Source: Dastarcus helophoroides (lineage: Eukaryota; Arthropoda; Insecta; Coleoptera; Bothrideridae). Taken from it: a DNA stretch of 64,000 nt. Positions 35,452 to 46,677 of the stretch are shown here, one piece after another (the stretch's first letter is position 1; the number at the start of each line of letters is the position of its first letter). The notes beneath the pieces are model-generated. The model saw only the letters and a list, made by a program, of their open reading frames with translations. It made no database searches and had not been told where the DNA came from. A program made the translations under genes and the position numbers. The DNA is taken from the NCBI GenBank assembly GCA_028583605.1, contig CM053331.1, positions 30,192,177 through 30,256,176 on the forward strand, in the 5' to 3' direction.

Positions 35452-36480
35452 ATGGCTGCGTTAAATGCAATAATTCGTACTTGTGTACTTTATGAATTTA
35501 ATTTTGGTATCAAGGCTGCAGAAGCTTGTCGTAGGATATACGCTGCTTTTGGGGAAGGTACTGTAGCTGAACGGACGGGTCAGAAGTGGTTTAAGAAATT
35601 TGCCTCTGGAGATCAAAATCTGGAAGATGCACCTCGCTCCGGAAGACCATCAACGATCAGCAACGACGATATCAAGCTGGCGATCGAGTAGGATTCAAGT
35701 CAGACATATTAAGCTCTTGCCTTAAGATTCAATGTGAGTGATGAAACTATTCGCATGCATTTGCATCATCTTGGGAAACGATGGAAAGTAAGCAAATTGG
35801 TACCACATGAATTGAGTGAAGCGAACAAGTTACAGCGCTTAACAATCTGTTCATCATTGCTTTCCCGCCACAACTTAATGTCGTTTTTTAACCGGATGTT
35901 GACGTGTGATGAAAAATGGATTATGCACTGCTACAATAAGTGCTCATATCATTTGCTATCCAGTAAAGATCCGTTACAGTTGACTGCTAAACCAAACATT
36001 CACCAAGAAAATATTCTGTTATGTATATGGTGGACCTCAGCAGGTATAGTTCACTATGAGCTTCTGCCAAGTGGACAAACCATTTCTGCTGAAATCTACT
36101 CAGCACAGCTTAACAGAGTTGCGGTCGCTCTAACTCAAAAACAGCTTGATTTGGCGAACAGAAAAGGTGTTGTCTTCCATCAGAAAAACGCAAGACCATA
36201 CACAGCAAGAATCACGCAGGAAATTATAGCGCGGCTACAATGGGAAGATCTACCTCACCCTTCATACTTACCAGACCTTGCCCCAAGTGACTATCACCTG
36301 TTTTTGGCCTTGGCCAACCACATGCGGAATCGGTGATTTGAAAATAGATAGCTTTTGGAAAACCAGGTGATACACTTTGTCAATTCCCAAAAGGAAGATT
36401 TTTACAAAAATGGAATATATGATCTTGTGTCTAGATGGGAAATGGTAATATTTTCTAAGGGTGATTATTTTTCAGAATAA
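35452..36480 (+). pseudogene. Mariner transposase, inactivated
   Basis: The start MAALNAIIRTCVLYEFNFGI is followed by an N-terminal HTH (AAEACRRIYAAFG, EGTVAERTGQKWFKKF) and GRPSTISNDD. Stops are TAG at 35689 and TAA at 35710. From 35734 the frame reopens: VSDETIRMHLHHLGKRWKVS, then LTCDEKWIMHCYN with the first catalytic Asp, then GVVFHQKNARPYTA, where the second catalytic Asp (HQDNARPH-type) is Lys, then HPSYLPDLAPSDYHLF with the third Asp. After a frameshift near 36336 the C-terminus continues as VNSQKEDFYKNGIYDLVSRW to about 36480. The spacing fits the D,D34D mariners. Two stops, a frameshift and the Asp-to-Lys change leave no doubt that it is dead. I did not identify its inverted ends. 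Confidence 0.95.
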
Positions 36481-36609
36481 ATCTAAGCTTAACCCATTTT
36501 TTGTGTTACTATTTGTTAACCTTCAAAACTGTACGAACTTTTTTGGTTGCCGGTAGTAAGAGATATTTGGGAAAAAGAAATTACACCGCGGAAATGGAAC
36601 AAAGCTATC

Positions 36610-36776
36610 ATTCTAATGCTCAGACCAATAGGTTTGAACATTTATTAGATTCGAAGTTTGGAAACCAAATACCGGTTTCGATCTTGTTAGATCTCGTCAG
36701 TTTTGTATATCCAACTCGAATGCTAATAAATGTTCCGGCAATAAATGTTCAAACCTATTGATCTGTGCATTAGAAT
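36610..36776. repeat. Foldback repeat related to 57.2 kb
   Basis: The left arm 36610-36646 (ATTCTAATGCTCAGACCAAT...) is the reverse complement of the right arm 36740-36776. The loop holds GATCTAACAAGATCGAAACC in inverse orientation. A single non-inverted version of loop plus arm plus downstream DNA is at about 57175-57322. The 86-codon frame across it is not a gene. Confidence 0.85.
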
Positions 36777-36944
36777 CCTTATCTTCTGGGAACTTTTTCC
36801 TAGAGAGTAACCGCTTCACTAGGTGGGCAGTGTTTCAGCTGTTGCTAATTCAGCTGCATATGATTCACTATACACAGCTGGAGGGCTGCATGAATTTGTA
36901 GTCTAGGTTGTATTCTACTTGGTATCATGATACCACTTTTAAAA

Positions 36945-37405
36945 AGGAGACAAAGTAGTGTAGTAATTACAGATGAATAGTTTTGTAAGACGTAACATCC
37001 AAAATAGTTGCAATGGTAATAAAGAAAAGACTATAAACCTATTCGGAAACTATTATTGGCGAATACCAAGCAAGGTTTAGGAAGAACAAATCCACAACAG
37101 ACCAAATATGTATATATGCTAAAACAGATTTTAACTGGATGTTATGAATATGAAATCCCGACTCAGATTATGTTCATAGATTTTAAAGCTGCCTATGACT
37201 GTGAATAGAAAGAAACTTATTGAGATATTGAGGAAATTTAAAATACCAGAAAAGATAGCTTGACTAATTACAATGACTCTAAGTAATACAACATGTGCAG
37301 TCAAAATAAATGGAAAATTATCGCAAGAGTTTGAAGTAAAAAGTAGCCTCAGGCAGAGAGATGCATGATCAACAGTATTGTTTAATATAGCCTTGGAAAA
37401 TGTTA
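36945..37405 (+). pseudogene. LINE (+) piece 2: first half of the reverse transcriptase
   Basis: Across frames: a KIVAMVIKKRL block, ETIIGEYQARFRKNKSTTDQ (RT block 2), a region readable as FIDFKAAYD (block 3/A with the first catalytic Asp), ITMTLSNTTCAVKINGKLSQ, then GLRQ-like GD and FNIALENVIRK. Stops and shifts are frequent. It ends where a mariner is inserted at a TA (37406-37407) and resumes at 38688. Confidence 0.85.
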
Positions 37406-37407
37406 TA

Positions 37408-38685
37408 AGAAAAAGGCAAGAAAGTAATTTTGCTTTCGTGGTCTGAAAAAAACACATTTTTTTAATACAAAAAATAGACTTTAATCAATTTTATATTTTC
37501 CATTTTGTGCAATGATCTTTTGCCGTCTTTCTTGCAGCTTCATGATTCCGAGCTGGAATTTCTGATCCTTTTCAGGAAAAACTAAACCAAGTGCGATTTA
37601 AGGTCATCATCATTTGGCAAATTTTTACCATGAATAGAGTTCTGCAAACTACCAAATAAATGGTAATCAGATGGTGCTAGGTCAGGGCTGTATGAAGGAT
37701 GCGACATCACTTCCCAACCAAGCTCCAATAATTTCTCACTAGTTACCAAAAATGTGTGATTCCTAGCATTGTCATGGTGGAACACAATTCCTTTCCGATT
37801 TGCCAATTCTGGCCTTTTTTCTTTGATTGCTTCATCCAGTTTCTTTAGCTGTTGACAGTATACATCTGAATTGATTGTCTGGTTTCTTGAAAGCAGCTCA
37901 AAATACGCAACACTTTTATAATCCCATCAAATCGACAGGATGATCTTTTTTGGATGCAATTTAGCTTTTGATGTGGTTTGTGCTGGTTCGTCGTGCTTGG
38001 AGCATGATCGTTTTCGAATTATGTTATTGTAGGTAACCCATTTTTTAACACCAGTAATGATTCTTTTCAAGAAGGGATCATTTGCGCCTAAGATGCGTAT
38101 CGCAAATATTGATTCGTTGTGTCAAATGAATATCTTTCAATTTATGTGGAACCCAAATATTGAGCTTTTTAGTGAGTCCAAGACATTTTAAGTGATTCTC
38201 AATGGTTGTGTGTGATACATTTAACCTCACCGAAATCTCTCGAACATTTATATGACGATCCTCTTTAATAATGACATTAATTTGATTATTATCAACTTTA
38301 GTAGGTCGACCAGAACGTTGGTCACCTTTGAGTGAAAAATCTCCAGAACAAAATTTCTTAAACCAATTCTGACAGGTGCGTTCCGTTATGCAATCACCAC
38401 CATAAACTTCACATATTTTTTTTTATGAGCCTCTGCAGCTTTCCGTCCTTTACGGAAATAAAAAAGTAAAATATGCCGAAAATGTTCGTTTCTGCACTCC
38501 ATGTTAAAATTGATCCTCAACTATCAGCTACAAATAAAATCTCTCACCACGTGCTTCAAAATGAATCCCGATCTGTCTAATATCAAATGTCAAAACGTAA
38601 AGAACATCACCCACATAATTCATTCAAAAAAATTTATATAACGCAGTCTATATGAAAAAACGAAGTTACTTTCTTGTCAACCCAA
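37408..38685 (-). mobile_element. Mariner element inserted in the LINE
   Basis: 1278 bp, normal mariner size. The right end, in reverse complement, is TTGGGTTGACAAGAAAGTAA, typical of a common mariner terminus. The left end (AGAAAAAGGCAAGAAAGTAA) aligns base for base but has a mutated tip. Both sit next to TA (37406-37407 and 38686-38687). The LINE reading frame is split exactly here. Confidence 0.9.
37560..38502 (-). pseudogene. Mariner transposase, inactivated
   Basis: Starts MECRNEHFRHILLFYFRKGR at 38502. An expanded A-run soon after (AAKAHKK-type region) shifts the frame. It continues CITERTCQNWFKKFCSGDFS, then GRPTKVDNN and IENHLKCLGLTKKLN. The first catalytic box is IITGVKKWVTYNN, where TGDEKW is expected, so Asp and Glu are both lost. 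The second block is intact (GIVFHHDNARNHTF), as is the third (HPSYSPDLAPSDYHLFGSLQ). The C-terminal frame ends at 37582 with a premature stop, after which FFLKRI.R-type residues continue. It is a different mariner lineage from the copy at 35452, judging by the N-terminus and catalytic blocks. Confidence 0.93.
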
Positions 38686-38687
38686 TA

Positions 38688-39235
38688 AATAGACATGGAA
38701 CCCCCCTTAACAGATCCCATCAATGTCTCACGTACGCAGATGATATCCTGTTACTAGCCAGAAGTAAGAAGTAATTAGAGCAACAGATCTGGTGGAGGCG
38801 GCGAGCAGGGTTGGGCTTCACGTTAACAAAGACAAGAGTATTTACTCTACTTCCATGTATTTACATGAAGCTAGGGAAGACCCGAGAAACATCGGATGGG
38901 TGCTTTACGGTTCAAACTGAACAAACGGACTTCCTAGAATTCGAAGAAGTAGAAAATTATATGTATCTAGAGGTACTAATAGACAAATGCTGAAACGAAG
39001 AGGTGGAAGTAAATCCAAGAATAGCGAAAAGTAATAGGTGAGTGAGTGGACTAAGCAGATTAATAAGGTCAAAAGAGATTTTCCACAAGACTAAAATCAC
39101 CCTGTATAAAACCACACTGAGCCCCTCGATGCTATATGGTTGTGATCATGGACTAAGGACAAAAAAATTGAAGAAAACCTGTTGATATGGAAAGGAAAAT
39201 ATTACGTTGAATTCTTGGAGGGAAAGACGTTCAAA
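38688..39235 (+). pseudogene. LINE (+) piece 3: catalytic YADD and thumb
   Basis: HQCLTYADDILLLARSKK gives the RT catalytic box with both aspartates (38730-38744). Then LGFTLTKTRVF, a DFLEFEEVENYMYLEVLIDK block and, across stops, SLSRLIRSKEIFHKTKITLY and KTTLSPSMLYGCDHGL, which is the LYK..(I)RPV.LYG.E.W thumb. It ends at a 13-bp site TAAAGAAATATAT (39236-39248) split by the Jockey-type insertion. Confidence 0.9.
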
Positions 39236-39248
39236 TAAAGAAATATAT

Positions 39249-40397
39249 ATTTTTTTAAAGCAGGGAAAAATCCGTTAAGGACATCTGGGAAGATGACCCA
39301 GATAGTGTCGGGCTTCAGCTCAAACTACGGGTACCGACTAAAAACCCCTACTTCTTCGGGCCAGGCTCTTGGTCCCTAATCCTACCGTGGAGCGTCCATG
39401 GCTTGTCTTAGAAAGACGTTCTGGAACACTTGGAGTTTCTTCATCTGATTATCCGTCGCCTGTGACCAAACTACAGATGCGTAGGTCATCGCTGGTCTTA
39501 TGATTGATTTGTATAGTAACCAATGGACAGGTTACTATTTTTACCAATCATCGCTTGCAGCAGTCCTTTCAGCAATTTGACTTTGGACACTGCATAATCG
39601 ATGTGTGCCTGGAATGTAAGTCTTTTAACAAGAATTACACCTAGATACTTTGCCTGAAGTATCTAGCCGACGTTTTGCCCATAAACATTTACATGTCCAT
39701 ATGGTTGGAGTTTTTTTCGGGTGAAAAAGACTGCTTGGGTCTTGTCTGCGTTGACTTAGATTCTCCATTGACCACAGCAATCTAGTAGACTGCGTGTTCC
39801 CTCCTGAAGTCGTCTGGTGACCAACTCTGGAATGTAAGAGTACGCCACCAAAGCTGTGTCGTCTGCATAAGTTGTCAATAAGGTGTGGTCGATTGCTGGA
39901 TTGGTTCTCGGGATGTCTGCTGCGAACAGAGAATACAGCAAAGGTGACAAGGCAGAGTCTTGAGGCACCCCATACTGTAGCCTAAGCTGATAGTTCCTGT
40001 CTCACCTTTACCCTGAATAAGTGCTGGTCCAGGAACGAGCTTACCATTTGAACCATTATCAGAGGTATTCCAAACTGGTGCATCTTGTAGATTAGTCCTT
40101 GGTGACAAACTGTGTCAAATGCCTTGGAGATATCGAAGAAAATAGCTCCAACTACCTAATTCCAGTTCATGCGTTGAGTGATTGTTTCAACCACTCTCAG
40201 CAGTTGGTCTGAGGTAGAGTGCATAGGTTGGGACCAAAATTGTTCCTTAGGAATGATGTCGTGATCGCTGATGATATTCTGTAGACGCTTCCTCAAAATC
40301 CTTTCCGCCACCTTACCCAAGTTGGATAAGAGGCTGATTGGCCTGTAATTTTGGGAAAATTTCCCATCCTTACCTGGCTTAGGAATGAAGATAACGT
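39249..40397 (-). mobile_element. 5'-truncated Jockey-type LINE inserted in the LINE
   Basis: Flanked by a perfect 13-bp duplication TAAAGAAATATAT (39236-39248 and 40398-40410). On the minus strand it begins in mid-RT (VIFIPKPGKDGKFSQNYRPI), then KVAERILRKRLQNII and FFDISKAFDTV. A shift leads to the PQDSALSPLLYSLFAADIP block and LLTTYADDTALVAYS, and it ends with a short A-run next to the duplication. These are the marks of target-primed insertion with 5' truncation and a poly-A end. RT sequence and tail fit Jockey-like elements. Stops and frameshifts interrupt it. Confidence 0.9.
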
Positions 40398-40700
40398 TAA
40401 AGAAATATATGAGATGTTTCAAGAACCATTCATATCTCAGTACGTGAGGGCGCAGCGATTGGGGCATCTAGAACGGATAGAGGAATGGAGACTGGTTAAG
40501 AACTGCGGTTGGACGATTTCAGAAGGTAAAAAAGAAAAAGGTAGACCAAGTAAACGGTGGCATGACGCAATACTGGAAGACTTAAAAGGAAAGAGTATTA
40601 AAAATTGGAGAATGGTAGCTGGATACAGAGAGTTTGGAAGAGCATTATCAAGCTGTGGGCCTAAAGGGCTTGTAAATGCTTTCATAAACTTTTGCCATAT
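40398..40700 (+). pseudogene. LINE (+) piece 4: C-terminal region
   Basis: The frame resumes as NVKEIYEMFQEPFISQYVRA, then QRLGHLERIEEWRLVKN, KKEKGRPSKRWHDAILEDLK and WRMVAGYREFGRAL, ending in GPKGLVN. This is the C-terminal domain of the same endonuclease-RT LINE (the LR.LGH..RM and GRP..RW signatures). Together with pieces 1-3 it shows that one + strand LINE has been cut by three insertion zones. Confidence 0.9.
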
Positions 40701-41449
40701 AAAATGCTTCGCCATCTTAAAAAATGGGAAGCATGGGTCTTTTCGGCGAAAGATTAGCCAAAAATATAATACGAGATACTTTCGAAAATTTAACAGATTA
40801 TTTTCTGCTGGTCTCTTCCCTCACTTTGTCAGAAATTTGAAGACTTTCTGTTGAGGTGTTCCTTAACTGCTAACCTTGATATAATATTACAAACCATAAA
40901 TGTTTTATAGGGTTTATCCATGGGAATTGAGCAGGACAGCCCAATGCTCCCACTTCACGTTTAGTGAACTGACCTCTTATTTTCTTTATTTTACGTCACT
41001 TATCTTTGAAAAGGAAAATCTTAAAGTATGTTTTGCAGTTAGTTTACAGTGGCAGAAAATATTTTTTATGCAATACATGTGCCATAATTCTAATTGTTTC
41101 TAAACGAAAGAGATAACTTGTAATAACATGGCTATTTATGGATTGTTAAATGTAATTTTACATCACTCTCTTGCACTCCTGATTGAACTATCAGAAATGG
41201 CAATGTTCTAGCTGTTGTATTAATACTTAACAATTAAATACATTTCATAACGAATCCGATTAAATCTATATCAGGCATCTATCTACATAGAAACAATGGA
41301 TAGACCAAAGAGGAATTATTTACGCGTGAGCAGAATTCTTAACAAGCGCAGATTCTTTTGCGAGTGTCAATGACTACTAGTTCCTTTCTAAAATAACTAA
41401 ATGTTTCATCTTCCTTATTAGGAATGAACGATTTATCGTTACGGACTTA
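40701..41449. other. AT-rich spacer, no gene
   Basis: No recognised feature. The small + frame at 40900-41103 has no recognisable domain. Confidence 0.45.
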
Positions 41450-41765
41450 TTACTCAGTCGAGTTAATCTCGGTAATCATGTCCAAAGCTAGGTAAATCTG
41501 TATGTATATAAAACGAAAGAATTGATTCCAATTTTTCACTGGCATCAACGCACAATCTAAACAGTTGAGTCTAGAAGCATTAAATTTTATAATTTTCTTA
41601 GACAGTACTCTAGGAAACAAATTACATTCATTTTTAAGACGATTTTCAAGAACATTCATGAAGAGCTCAACCAAGAAAGGTGACAAAGGATTTCCCACGG
41701 CTGCGCCCTCAAATTGTTCAAAAAACTCCTTATTAATAGGTTAAAAATAGTTAAGGTTGAAATAT
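41450..41765 (-). pseudogene. Penelope-like reverse transcriptase fragment
   Basis: Minus-strand reading NKEFFEQFEGAAVGNPLSPF, then ELFMNVLENRLKNECNLFPR. The G(N/S)PLSP....(L/I)FM..LE box is characteristic of Penelope-like RTs. The YVDD catalytic segment that should follow PRV is missing and is replaced by KKIIKFNASRLN. A stop lies upstream, before PINKEFF. It is an internal fragment, and both termini are absent. Recognition rests on one RT box. Confidence 0.7.
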
Positions 41766-41854
41766 AAGAAATTGTGACACTACGGCGTGTATGATTAGAT
41801 GCACATGCGGGTTCGGATGCGGTCGATCATGCACGAAGGGAATATTCTTAGTAT

Positions 41855-42185
41855 TGTTAGGCGTTATCGGTTCGAAATGATTATTAACGCCGTGAATTGC
41901 TATCACTTTATTTCCAAACTAAACGCGGAACACTACAACTGAATAATTGACTTCTAACTATTAACTCACTAACTACATTGACTAACTGACTCGAGGGAAA
42001 GGCGACCGCCTTATATAGTTTTCGCTTCCGGGTTCTAGAAAAATCCCGCAGATAAGGCTTATCGTTTGCCAAAATTTCTGAAACGCTTATCTGCCGTTTG
42101 CTTCATTATAGCGGCCGATTTTCCTTACCAGATCTTTCTAGAAAATTTTCTTAGATTCTAAATTCTACAATTACATTTCGTTAGA
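41855..42185 (-). mobile_element. Solo LTR with 4-bp target duplication
   Basis: 331 bp flanked by GTAT on both sides (41851-41854, 42186-42189). On the minus strand it contains a TATATAAGG box (about 42010-42018), an initiator-like TCAGT about 28 bp downstream (41985-41989), and AATAAA (41907-41912), giving a complete U3-R-U5 plan. It is homologous to 54426-54741 in inverted orientation. The terminal dinucleotides are TC...CA here (TG in the other copy). No internal retroviral-type genes are attached, so it fits a solo LTR formed by recombination. Confidence 0.88.
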
Positions 42186-42217
42186 GTATATAAGGATTAA
42201 TTTTAGGATTAAATGTT

Positions 42218-42310
42218 AGTATCTCTCTGAAGATGATAGCTTGGCTATCGAAACGCGTTAGAGCAACCTCTGTTTGTGTTTTTTAATCTTTCTTGATTTC
42301 AGGGGACAAG
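42218..42310 (+). repeat. Dispersed hairpin repeat, plus-strand copy
   Basis: Starts AGTATCTCTCTGAAGATGAT, then AGCTTGGCTATCGAAACGCG, then TTTTTTAATCTTTCTTGATT and AGGGGACAA. GATAGC/GCTATC can pair around a TTG loop directly before CGAAACGCG. The sequence CAAGGACTAATCCGTTCCAC follows, as at 19.6 and 46.8 kb. Confidence 0.9.
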
Positions 42311-42723
42311 ATTTGTATTTCAATTTTTAAAGATAACCAAGGACTAATCCGTTCCACCAAAAATAAAAGAAAAATAGAGAGTTTAAGTCAAAATTAATAA
42401 AATATCACGAATTTTTGAATTAAAAGTAAACATTTTAGGAAAAAAATACTTAAACATTCCGTCTTTAAATCGAGATTCAGTATTTTAAGATTCATTTATC
42501 AAAAACATTTATCGGAAAAAAACGAAATTTAAATTAATGAAATTCGCAATTTTGAGAAAATCAGTAAAAAAATATTCGTTAATCGTTAAAACACTGAATA
42601 ATATGCGGAATTTTGAGTTTGAAACAAAGTCTTAGACAAAAAAGATGAACTGATTAAATTTAAAAAAATTGGTAATGTTGAGAAAAAAGTCGAAGCTTCG
42701 AAAAATTTAGAATTTTTAAAAGT

Positions 42724-42804
42724 CGAAATTTATAAAAACATTTAAAATTTCGAAATTCATAAAAACATTTAAAATTTCGAAATTTATAAAAACATTTAAA
42801 ATTT
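42724..42804. repeat. Three tandem copies of a 27-bp repeat
   Basis: Units at 42724, 42751 and 42778 begin CGAAATT(T/C)ATAAAAACAT; they differ by one base. Confidence 0.95.
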
Positions 42805-42879
42805 CGACATTTTTAAAATTTTAGATTACTTGAAAAGATTTTTCCAAGAATTTCGACTTTTTTTGTATTTTCTACCTTA

Positions 42880-44100
42880 TGTTGAAAATTAAAAATAAAT
42901 ATTTTTGAAAATTTCGACTTTTTTTAATTTGGATATTTTAATTTTAATATTTTTGAACATTTTGACCTTTTTCAAAATTTTAGTTTTGTTTTTAACATTT
43001 GCGACCGTTTCCTTTAGCTTTTGGAAATTTTGTTCGTAAGTTTCGGATTGTTTAAAATTTTCAACTTTTTCTCTATCTATTTCAAATGTATTTAATATTT
43101 TTTTGAAAATATTGACTTTGAATAGCCAAGCTTTATTACATTTTTTTTTACAATTACGACTTTTTTTTGAAAAATTCAACATTTCCAATTATCATTTTTA
43201 TCAAAATCTTCGTTTTCCAAATTTTCATTTTTTTTGTTCAAAATGTTTGGATTATTGGAAAGTTTTTTAACTTTTTCAAAATTTTAGCTTTGTTTTTGGT
43301 ATTTGCAACTTTTTTTCAACTTCCGGAAATTTGAACTTTTTTGTAAATTTTGGCTTGCGTTAGTAATTTCAACGTTTTCTTGACAATTCTGATCTCTTTT
43401 GAATATATCGTCTTTTTTTGAAAATTTTGGCCTTTTGTTAAATTTTAAGCTTTATTAAAAATTTATTTTAGTTACCCAAGACTTAAAAAAATCCAATTTC
43501 GTCCGTCATCAAATTCAAAATTTGCACTTTTTTTTTCAAAAATTCGGCTTGTGAAAAGTGTGTGGATTTTTTGAAAATTTTGATCATTTTCAAAATTTGT
43601 ATTGTTTTCGACATTTGCGACTTCTTAGTTCAGCATTTGGAAATTTTTTTGTAAATTTTGGCTCGTTTTAATTATTTTAACGTTTCTTTGAAAATGTTCA
43701 TCCCTTTTTGAAAACATCGTCTTTTTTTGAAAATTCGGCTTTAAAAATTTCATGCTTAATTGACAATTTTCTTCGCAACTGTGACTTTTTTTGGAAAATT
43801 CAATAATCTCAATTTCCACTTTTATCAAACTTTGTCCTTTTAGAATATTCACTTTTTTTTCTCAAAAATTCGACTTGTTGAGAATATTGGGATTTTTTGA
43901 AAAATTTAACCTTTTCCAAAATTTTAATTTTATTTTTGACATTTGGTACTTTTTTCTCGATTTCTGGATATTTTGACTTTCTTGTAAATTTCGACTGGCT
44001 TTAGTTATTTCAACGTTTTTTTTGAAACTTTTGGCTTTTTTAAATTTTCAAGCTTTATTGAAAGTTTCGAAATTTTCTTGAAAATCTCTTCCTACGTATT
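42880..44100. repeat. ~312-bp tandem array, about four units
   Basis: A T-rich block recurs with landmarks at about 42955, 43262, 43575 and 43893: CTTTT.CAAAATTTT.(G/A)TTTT, TTTTTGACATTTG.(G/A)AC, and TTTTGTAAATTT.GGCT.G, followed by TT..AACGTTT.(T/C)TTGA. Spacing is 307-318 bp. Units have diverged well beyond exact repetition. Short minus-strand frames inside (for example 42889-43188) are artefacts of Lys/Phe-rich codons. Confidence 0.75.
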
Positions 44101-46677
44101 TGGAAAATTAAATAATGATTTTTTAAAATTTCGACTTTTTTAAAATTTCCTCTTCCAAAATTTCCATTTTGATTTCTATTAATTCCACTTTTATTTTTAA
44201 TTCCGCTTTTTCATTTTTCTTTGTAATTTCACTTTTGAAAATTTCGAACTTGTTAAAATTTTTCTTTATTAAAAATTTCGTCGTCTGAAAATTTTGATCT
44301 TTAAGAAATTAGATGTTTTTTGAAAATTTTGATATTTTCATCCATCATTTTTCAACATTTTTTTGAGCCACAATTTTCAAAAAAACCAAAATTTTGAAAC
44401 AAAGCCAAAATTTCGAGAAAAAGTTAAAAGTATGACTTTGGTTTTTAATTTCGAGATTCTAAATTCTCTGATTTTTCTTGAAATGTTTTCTTTTTTTTTG
44501 AAATTTCTAATATTCCTGAAAAAACTCAAATTTTTAAAATGCATTTTTTAAAGAGTTTAACTCTTTTTTTTTGAAAATTTCATAACATTATTTTCTAAAA
44601 CAATGGAGTTTAAAGGAAAATTGTAAAATAAAAGATAATAATTTCGAGTTCAAACATAGAGAATTGAATTCCCCCACCCCCAAAAAAAATGAAAGGAAAA
44701 CACTTACTTAAACCTTGAAAGTTAAAATATCGAAAAAATCTAGAAATTTCGACTTTTCTTTTTTTTCTTGACATGATTCCTTTTTTTCGAAATTTTCGAG
44801 TTTTTTTTTGAAAAATTTTGATTTTCTAAAGTATTACATTTTTAATAAATTTTTACTTTTGGTGAAAATTTCTGCTCTTTTAAAAATTTGTCTTTTTTTA
44901 TAATTTCGACATTCTAATTTTTTGAAAATTTATACAAATTTCATCTTTTAAAATTTTTTTAATATCTCCAGTTTTCTTAAAAATTTGAATTCTTTTAAAA
45001 ATGGAATTGCAAAATATCTATTTTATCAAAAATTTTCATTCATTTTGACAATTTTCACTTTTTTCGTAGTTACACTAATTTTCAAAAATGTTTTTATCTT
45101 GATTTAAAATTTAAACATTTTTTTACATCTGAACCTTTTTTTTAAAGTTCGACTCAAAATTTAAAGTCAGAATTTTCTAAAAAAGACGAAATTAAGAAAT
45201 GTAATTTTAAAAAAAGTTTAAGTTAAAAAAAGTGATTTTAAAAAAAAGTAGTAACATTTAACACAAATCGAATTCTTTAATAATAATCTAAATTTTTAAA
45301 AAAGCAGACGAAATATTCAAAAGACGTCGATATTTTCCAAAAAAGTCGAAGTATTCAAAAGGGGTCGAAATTTCCAAAATAATTTTTGGTAAAACAATCA
45401 AAAAAAGGTAAAAATTCTCAAAAATGTCGAAGTTTTGAAAAGTCAGAAATCTCATAAATGACAAAATAAAAAAAATATAGCTTTGAAAAAGTTAAATTCC
45501 GGAAAAAATAGACATTTAGTATTTGTTTGTTCCTCAAAAACGAAAATTATGAATTAGACAAAGTTCTTTTTTTCATTTTATGCCGTTTTGCTTTTAAAAA
45601 AGTAGGACTTCTTCAATAAAAATCGAATTCTTCAAAATGTCGATATTTTTCAAAATTTCGATTATTAAAAATTTTCATTATTTTCTCAAAATTCGTTTGT
45701 TTTTCAAAATTTTGTTTTTTTCTCAAAATTTTGTTTTTCAAAAATTTCGAATCTTTTTGAAAATTTTGAATTTTTCTAAACATCATCAAAGATTTTCAAA
45801 ACTCGATGTTTCTTTCAAATCTTCGCTTCTCTTTAAAATTCCAATTATTTTGAAATTTGGCGTTTTAACAAAATATAGTTCAAATTTTTTAAAAAGTTCG
45901 AGTTTTTTCCAAAATATTGACGTTTTTCTTAGAAAATTTCGGAGTTTTTTAAATTGTGGATTATTATTTTTGAAAATGTTAAATATATTTGAAAAATTTT
46001 AACCTTTTTTTAAAATTTAGATATTTTTAAATCCTAAAATTTTTTCAAAATTTCGCTTATTTTTAAAATTTTTGGCTGTTTTGAAGATTTCGAAAAAATT
46101 TTTTGAGTTGCATTTTTAATTAAAATAAACTGTCTTTTTAAAAAGTAAAGTCTTTTCCAAAATTTCATTTTTTAATAAAAAGAAATCAATTTTTTTGAAA
46201 ATTTCAGCGTCTTTTGAAATTTTTCAATTTTCTTCAAAATTTAGACTTTTTTAAAATTTGACTATTTTTGAAACTTTGATTACTTCTCAAAATTTTAATC
46301 GTTTTTGAAAAGTTTTACTTTGTTCAGAATTATAATTTACTTTCAAATTAAATTAGTAAGACTTCGTCTGTGTTTGAAAATTTCTATTTTTTCAAAAGGT
46401 TGTCTGGACATATTTTAATATTTTTCAAAATTGTAACTGTAAATTATATCCAATTTTTCAGAATTTCCACATTTTTGAAAATCTTATTGGAAATTTTTAC
46501 ATTTTGTGAATTTCTACTATTTAAATATTAATTCAAAATTTTTCAGTTAAAATTTCGACCTTTTGGAAAATTTGTAATTTTTAGAATAAAAGTTTTCAAA
46601 AAGTTTCAAATTTTCGAAAGTGTCGTCGAAAAAATCGAAATTTTAATCGACGAATTTTAAAAATTGAAATGCAACAC
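44101..46677. other. T-rich degenerate satellite-like DNA, no gene
   Basis: Almost entirely AAATTTCGACTTTTT-like sequence without clear long period. A short A-rich switch lies near 45.17-45.50 kb. The 121-codon frame at 45637-46002 is compositional. Confidence 0.6.

Noticed and set aside
36501..36761. 86-codon plus-strand frame
   Set aside because: Runs across the foldback repeat and has no recognisable domain.
42218..42260. Hammerhead ribozyme in the dispersed hairpin repeat
   Set aside because: It has GATGA, a stem and CGAAAC, but the conserved CTGATGA core is not present (CTGAAGATGA instead) and no third stem is evident.
45637..46002. 121-codon plus-strand frame
   Set aside because: Phe/Lys/Ser-rich product of T-rich satellite-like DNA; same for the many similar frames between 42.8 and 61.1 kb.
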